Positions 13,126 through 16,260 of a DNA stretch of 16,260 nt are shown one piece after another (positions within the stretch are counted from its first letter, which is position 1; each line of letters opens with the position of its first letter). A program made the translations under genes and the position numbers. The notes under the pieces were generated by a model, which was not told the origin of the DNA, made no database searches, and saw nothing but the letters and a program-made list of their open reading frames with translations. Source of the DNA: an uncultured Collinsella sp. (lineage in GTDB: Bacteria > Actinomycetota > Coriobacteriia > Coriobacteriales > Coriobacteriaceae); the NCBI GenBank assembly GCA_902479065.1, contig CABSNM010000028.1, positions 1-16,260 on the forward strand, in the 5' to 3' direction.

Positions 13126-14577
13126 TTATTTTTTGCGGGAATTGGTGAAGGCCATGAGGGCCAGGCCAACGGCCAGCCAGCCGATCACGATGCTCCACTC
13201 CACCATGTTGAGGGAGGCGGGAGAGAACGGGACCACGAGCAGGCCAATGATGACGGCGCAGGCAGCGACAGCGAGGCTGATGCCAAACTTGCCGCCGGGC
13301 ACCTCGTAAGGACGAGGCAGGTCGGGCTCGGTGAAGCGCATGCGCAGGCAAGCGAGGGCGACCATGCCGCAGGAGAAGATGAAGGCGAGAGCCGACACGT
13401 TGGTCAGAGGGATGAGCATGTTCTTGCCCAGGAACGGACCGATGACGGTGATGACGCCCAGAACGGCGCAGGCGAGCTTGGGAGCGCCGGACTTGGGATC
13501 GACCTCGGCGAACTTCTCGGGCAGCTGGCCCTTGCGGCCCATGGCGAGCATGATGCGGCTCGTGGCGCCGTAGAAGGAGTTCATCGGGCCCATGGGTCCA
13601 AGCGTGGCGATGACGAGCATGGCCAGGTACAGGAGCATGTTGATGCCCTTGAGGCAGGCAAGCGCGGGAACCGGGCTCTTAACAAACTCATGCCAGTCGA
13701 GGATGGTGCCGAACGAGTAGATGCAGACCATGTAGAAGCCGCCGGCGGCCAGCAGGGCCAGGGAGATGATCTTGCCGAACTTGTTCCAGTTGAGGCCCTC
13801 GGCTGCTTCCTCAGCCTGCTGAGGAATGGTATCGAAGCCGGCGTAGAAGAACGGGGTCAAAACCAGGACCGACACGATGCCGGCGAACAGGCTGGTGCCC
13901 TCGGTAGCGGGCTTGCCGCCGCCAGCACCGGTGACCTGGGAGAACACGGGCATGGCGTGTTCCGGCGAACCGGTGAACAGCGAGACGCCCATGGCAAGCA
14001 GCATGCCGCAGAGCAGGGCCTTGGTCAGGAAGGCCTGGAGCTTGGCGGCCGAGCTGGCACCGCGGAAGTTGAGGAAGATGACGTAGGCTGCAAAGCCGAG
14101 CGCGATCAACGTCGGGAACAGGTAAACGTCGGCGCCCAGGATGGTGTAGAGCTTGACGGCGCGCAGCCACTCAAGGCCGGGCAGGCTGCCGAACATCTCG
14201 GACACGAGGGTCGAGATGGCGATGGCCTCCCACGGGCACAGGATGCCGTTGCCCAGGGCCAGGAGCCAGCCAGTGATGTAGCTCATCGTACGGCCAAAGC
14301 TACGATCGACATACTCGACGATGCCACCCGAAATGGGGATAGCAGCCGTGAGCTCACCGAAAACAGCTCCGACGGGCACGAGGAAGATCGCGCCCAAGAG
14401 GAATGCGATCATAGCGGGAACGGGACCGCCGCCCACGACCATCCAGTCGCCGACCTGCAGAACCCAGCCGGTACCGATGATGGCACCGAAACCGATGGTG
14501 AAGAAGTTCCAGAGCGAAAGCGTTTTCTTCATGCCACCGTTACCTTCGACTGCAACTTCTGCGTTCTTGTCCGCCAT
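13126..14577 (-). CDS. APC-superfamily amino acid permease
   Basis: This is an inner-membrane amino acid/polyamine/organocation transporter of 483 residues, normal for the family, with about 12 hydrophobic segments. The hallmark unwound first helix reads FFTIGFGAIIGTGWV (25-39), and PISGGIVEYVDRSFG (80-94) matches the second conserved block. The central FFYAGFDTIPQQAEEA matches helix 6 and the following loop of amino acid permeases. The substrate cannot be assigned. AAAGGAGGGG just upstream gives a very strong ribosome site. The downstream amidohydrolase on the same strand suggests the transported compound is an amino acid derivative or peptide cleaved in the cytoplasm. The upstream leader contains several hairpins. 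Divergently transcribed from the C39-like gene. Confidence 0.93.
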   Translation of the reverse strand: MADKNAEVAVEGNGGMKKTLSLWNFFTIGFGAIIGTGWVLQVGDWMVVGGGPVPAMIAFLLGAIFLVPVGAVFGELTAAIPISGGIVEYVDRSFGRTMSYITGWLLALGNGILCPWEAIAISTLVSEMFGSLPGLEWLRAVKLYTILGADVYLFPTLIALGFAAYVIFLNFRGASSAAKLQAFLTKALLCGMLLAMGVSLFTGSPEHAMPVFSQVTGAGGGKPATEGTSLFAGIVSVLVLTPFFYAGFDTIPQQAEEAAEGLNWNKFGKIISLALLAAGGFYMVCIYSFGTILDWHEFVKSPVPALACLKGINMLLYLAMLVIATLGPMGPMNSFYGATSRIMLAMGRKGQLPEKFAEVDPKSGAPKLACAVLGVITVIGPFLGKNMLIPLTNVSALAFIFSCGMVALACLRMRFTEPDLPRPYEVPGGKFGISLAVAACAVIIGLLVVPFSPASLNMVEWSIVIGWLAVGLALMAFTNSRKK

Positions 14578-14933
14578 TGTTCCCCTCCTTTCCTTATTGA
14601 CGCCTCTTTGGCGTCACCCCTTGCGCGGTCTGTTTTGCCGCGCACTTTTATTTCGTGGCTTTAAGATACGGCCTTGGCACAGCAGCGCCGCTTGTAGCTC
14701 GACCGAAGGCAGAACTGCAAAACGAGCGGCGCCGTTTTTGGGACGAACGGCGGGAGACGTCATTCGTCTTGGACGCTTTCATCTTGTCTGCTTTTGAATA
14801 CCTGTTGCCGTGACGCTTGGCGCGCGGCGCGGCAACGTTCATACCATTTGTCAGGCTTTTGGCGCACATGCCCATGTGTCGTGCATCTTTTTATGTAGGA
14901 TAGACAAGTTACACATGAGGCAAGGTGATTCGA
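14578..14933. other. Divergent intergenic region with several hairpins
   Basis: There is no gene here. Reading toward the permease, three inverted repeats could fold in its leader. GCGCCGCT (14685-14692) pairs with AGCGGCGC (14725-14732), extended by three pairs inward. TGCGCGG (14622-14628) pairs with CCGCGCA (14638-14644). TGACGCC (14598-14604) pairs with GGCGTCA (14610-14616) just before the ribosome site. The first two are followed by T-rich tracts on the plus strand, although no plus-strand gene ends there. A palindrome CACATG-CC-CATGTG (14865-14878) lies about 55 bases before the C39-like start. I do not recognise a known riboswitch or T-box and find no convincing promoter. Confidence 0.6.
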
Positions 14934-15362
14934 ATGGCATACGGATACAATGACGGCGACCAACGGCCACAAAGCGTGCGCCTTGCCGGCCGCACCACGC
15001 CAACGCCCAGAAGCACCTCCGACAACGACAACCCGCAGCACCCCCAAGAGCAGCCCGGGGCTTCTTCGCGGCAACAAAGCCGTACCGCGCAGCAGTCAGA
15101 CCGCGTGAGTACGAGCACACGCCAACGCCAGACCGACACATCACAGCCACGCCGCTACGATCGCCGTAAGACCGACTACTACGTCAAGCGCTCCTTTTCG
15201 CGACCTCAACGCGATCGCGGCAATTCCGCCCCTCACCCTGCGTCGCACACCACAGCCCGCGCTTCCGGCCCGCCGCCTACGTCTTGCGCTTTGCTCCATC
15301 GCCGCCTGCCTCGTCTTTGTGTTTTTGGGATCCTGTATCTCCCACGGATCAGCCGGTCTTGA
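14934..15362 (+). pseudogene. N-terminal part of a membrane-anchored C39-like protein, frameshifted
   Basis: The open frame starts at an ATG with AAGGTG 8 bases upstream (the start at 14925 is less likely). It encodes a low-complexity hydrophilic region rich in Gln, Arg, Ser and Thr up to about residue 98, ending in a basic RRYDRRKTDYYVKRS segment. The frame then continues to a stop at 15362 as sequence with no sensible protein character. From about base 15220 the meaningful frame is the next one (+1), which gives a membrane helix and the C39 domain. The fused product would have 332 residues: a disordered cytoplasmic tail, one transmembrane helix and an external peptidase domain. The simplest explanation is one extra base, for example in the C-run at 15229-15232. 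This could be a sequencing error or a real mutation. Confidence 0.65.
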
Positions 15363-15933
15363 GCCCACTGCCGAGGACAAGCTGCTTAAAGCCCCCGTCG
15401 CGCCCGGTTACTCCTTTGCGTTCTCGACCCCACGCTCGCAATGGCAGGCCGGCACCATGCCCCACATCTACCAAATTGACCCCGCATGGTCGGAGCTGCC
15501 CTATGCCGGTGGCACTATTCGCGAAAACGCTTGCGGTCCCACTTGCCTCACCATGGTCTATATCTTTAAGACCGGCCGCACCGATATGACACCGGTCGAC
15601 ATGTGCGCCCTTTCCGAGGCGGGCAACTATGCCCCCACCGGCGCCACCGAATGGTCATTTATGACGCGCGGCGCATGGCAGCTGGGCCTTAACGGAACGG
15701 AGCTTCATAACGATCGCGACTCGATGACTCAGGTGCTGCGTTCGGGAGCGCCCGTCATCGCCGCCGTTCGGCCGGGCACCTTTACCAACGTGGGCCACTA
15801 CATTGTGCTTTACGGTATTGACGACGCCGACCAGATTGAAGTCTTCGATCCCAACTCGGCCAGCCGCAGCGCCCGACGCTGGGGCGTCGTAGAGGTCCTC
15901 AACGAAGTCGAAGCCATGTGGGCCTACTACTAG
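15319..15933 (+). CDS. C39-like cysteine peptidase domain (C-terminal part of split gene)
   Basis: This is a papain-like cysteine peptidase of the Peptidase_C39_2 type, likely outside the cell membrane. The catalytic cysteine is in ENACGPTCLTM, the histidine in VGHYIVLYGID, and the acid or polar partner in VFDPN. In the same frame just upstream, without any start codon, bases 15280-15336 encode the hydrophobic helix LALCSIAACLVFVFLGSC. The GTG at 15319 falls inside this helix and has no ribosome site, so it is not a real start; the true start is probably at 14934 in the other frame. LGSC resembles a lipobox but would lie deep inside the fused protein. The substrate is unknown, and no bacteriocin genes or ABC exporter are nearby. 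The stop codon lies within the terminal repeat of the adjacent element. Confidence 0.8.
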   Translation: MFLGSCISHGSAGLEPTAEDKLLKAPVAPGYSFAFSTPRSQWQAGTMPHIYQIDPAWSELPYAGGTIRENACGPTCLTMVYIFKTGRTDMTPVDMCALSEAGNYAPTGATEWSFMTRGAWQLGLNGTELHNDRDSMTQVLRSGAPVIAAVRPGTFTNVGHYIVLYGIDDADQIEVFDPNSASRSARRWGVVEVLNEVEAMWAYY

Positions 15934-15985
15934 TCACTGGGGACAGACTTAAATGAGTGGTCTCTGGATGCCCGGAACTGCTGGC

Positions 15986-16035
15986 ACGGAAAGCGCACCC
16001 CGCTTTGAAGTTCGATAGCGGGATGCGCTTTCCGT
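15986..16035. repeat. 19-base hairpin inside the terminal-repeat element
   Basis: ACGGAAAGCGCACCCCGCT (15986-16004) pairs with AGCGGGATGCGCTTTCCGT (16017-16035), with one G-U pair and a 12-base loop. The right arm is also the start of the first tandem unit. Confidence 0.85.
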
Positions 16036-16168
16036 TAGCGGCCTGTTTGGGAAACTGGGGGCCATTTTTCGGGCAAATTCCGGGATGTATTTTCCGGTTG
16101 AGGGCCCCGGGGAAACTGTGCCCCATTTTGGACGCTCATTGTGAGATGCACTTTCCGCAGTTGATTGG
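16020..16168. repeat. Degenerate tandem repeat, period about 62 bases, two and a half units
   Basis: Units begin at 16020 (GGGATGCGCTTTCCG), 16082 (GGGATGTATTTTCCG) and 16143 (GAGATGCACTTTCCG). Units 1 and 2 also share GGGAAACTG followed by GGCCATTTT or CCCCATTTT. Unit 3 is cut off by the right terminal repeat. Confidence 0.65.
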
Positions 16169-16207
16169 TGCTACTCATTTAAGTCTGTCCCCAATGACTA
16201 CCGATAG

Positions 16208-16241
16208 CAAAAGCCCCGCAGTCGGAGCGGACTGCGGGGCT
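16208..16241 (-). terminator. Intrinsic terminator pointing left, for a gene beyond the window
   Basis: AGCCCCGCAGTC (16212-16223) and GACTGCGGGGCT (16230-16241) form a perfect 12-base stem with a 6-base loop. On the minus strand the stem is followed by TTTGC. No minus-strand gene in the window ends here, so a gene whose end lies at or just beyond 16254 is expected. A TAG stop on the minus strand is present at 16256-16254. Confidence 0.75.
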
Positions 16242-16260
16242 CATGAAGAGAGGCTAGTTT

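Larger units (their letters stand above)
15931..16200. mobile_element. 270-base MITE-like element with 28-base terminal inverted repeats
   Basis: Bases 15931-15958 and 16173-16200 are reverse complements over 28 bases with one mismatch. Their core is GGGGACAGACTTAAATGAG. The interior has no gene, one strong hairpin and degenerate tandem repeats. The left arm overlaps the C39 stop codon (TAG, 15931-15933). No clean target-site duplication is visible. This architecture suggests a non-autonomous mobile element or a dispersed palindromic repeat. No transposase is in the window. Confidence 0.6.

Noticed and set aside
11669..14664. Very long plus-strand open frames (over 540 codons each) opposite the amidohydrolase and permease
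   Set aside because: They are antisense shadows caused by GC-rich codon use. The minus-strand proteins have clear family motifs and ribosome sites; the plus-strand products are low-complexity Gly/Ala/Asp/Val-rich or Glu/Gly-rich.
14760..15150. Three overlapping minus-strand frames near the C39-like start
   Set aside because: They lie antisense to the N-terminal coding region and have no family features.
15178..15262. Programmed frameshift in the C39-like gene
   Set aside because: No recognisable slippery heptamer or downstream pseudoknot, and the protein class is not known for recoding. A sequencing indel or a mutation is simpler.
15899..16126. Minus-strand open frame inside the terminal-repeat element
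   Set aside because: It spans the inverted repeats and hairpin, has no ribosome site and no recognisable motif.
16020..16168. CRISPR array
   Set aside because: Only two and a half degenerate units with no constant repeat and spacer pattern and no cas genes.

Overview
The window looks like a contig end from a high-GC, anaerobic actinobacterium of the class Coriobacteriia, probably Collinsella or a close relative. This placement is inference. It rests on the GC-rich codon use, the rubrerythrin, the LytS/LytTR pairs, the UMF1-type transporter and the general gene style, not on a marker gene. The first 47 bases are not biological: they are an Illumina Nextera i7 adapter left in the assembly.

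Layout from left to right. All genes lie on the minus strand except the C39-like gene near the right end. (1) 79-2145: a likely oxidative-stress cluster, read from right to left as an Rrf2-type Fe-S regulator, a MutY-like glycosylase with no Fe-S cluster, and rubrerythrin. A promoter and a nested palindrome lie upstream. (2) 2467-2989: tRNA-Asp(GTC) with its promoter and terminator, then a 141-base palindrome with perfect 37-base arms, a second GC-rich stem-loop and a terminator. (3) 2990-3457: a YfcE/MJ0936-like phosphodiesterase. (4) 3498-6871: a three-gene operon of GT2 glycosyltransferase, LytS-type histidine kinase and LytTR response regulator. The first two genes overlap by ATGA. (5) 7043-9348: a UMF1/Atg22-like MFS transporter and a zinc-dependent phospholipase C-like protein. 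(6) 9441-11605: a second LytS/LytTR pair, clearly paralogous to the first. (7) 11717-14577: an APC-family amino acid permease followed by a metal-dependent amidohydrolase, probably an uptake-and-hydrolysis pair for an unidentified substrate. (8) 14934-15933, plus strand: a membrane-anchored C39-like cysteine peptidase gene split by an apparent +1 frameshift. (9) 15931-16200: a 270-base element with 28-base terminal inverted repeats, one arm overlapping the C39 stop codon, and degenerate tandem repeats of about 62 bases inside. It is followed by a terminator pointing left, which implies another minus-strand gene just beyond the right edge.

No CRISPR array, phage module, full insertion sequence or known defence system is visible. 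The most unusual items are the cluster-less MutY, the two palindromic elements, the duplicated LytS/LytTR systems with a coupled glycosyltransferase, and the broken C39 gene. I see no single new system that I could defend; these are separate leads.
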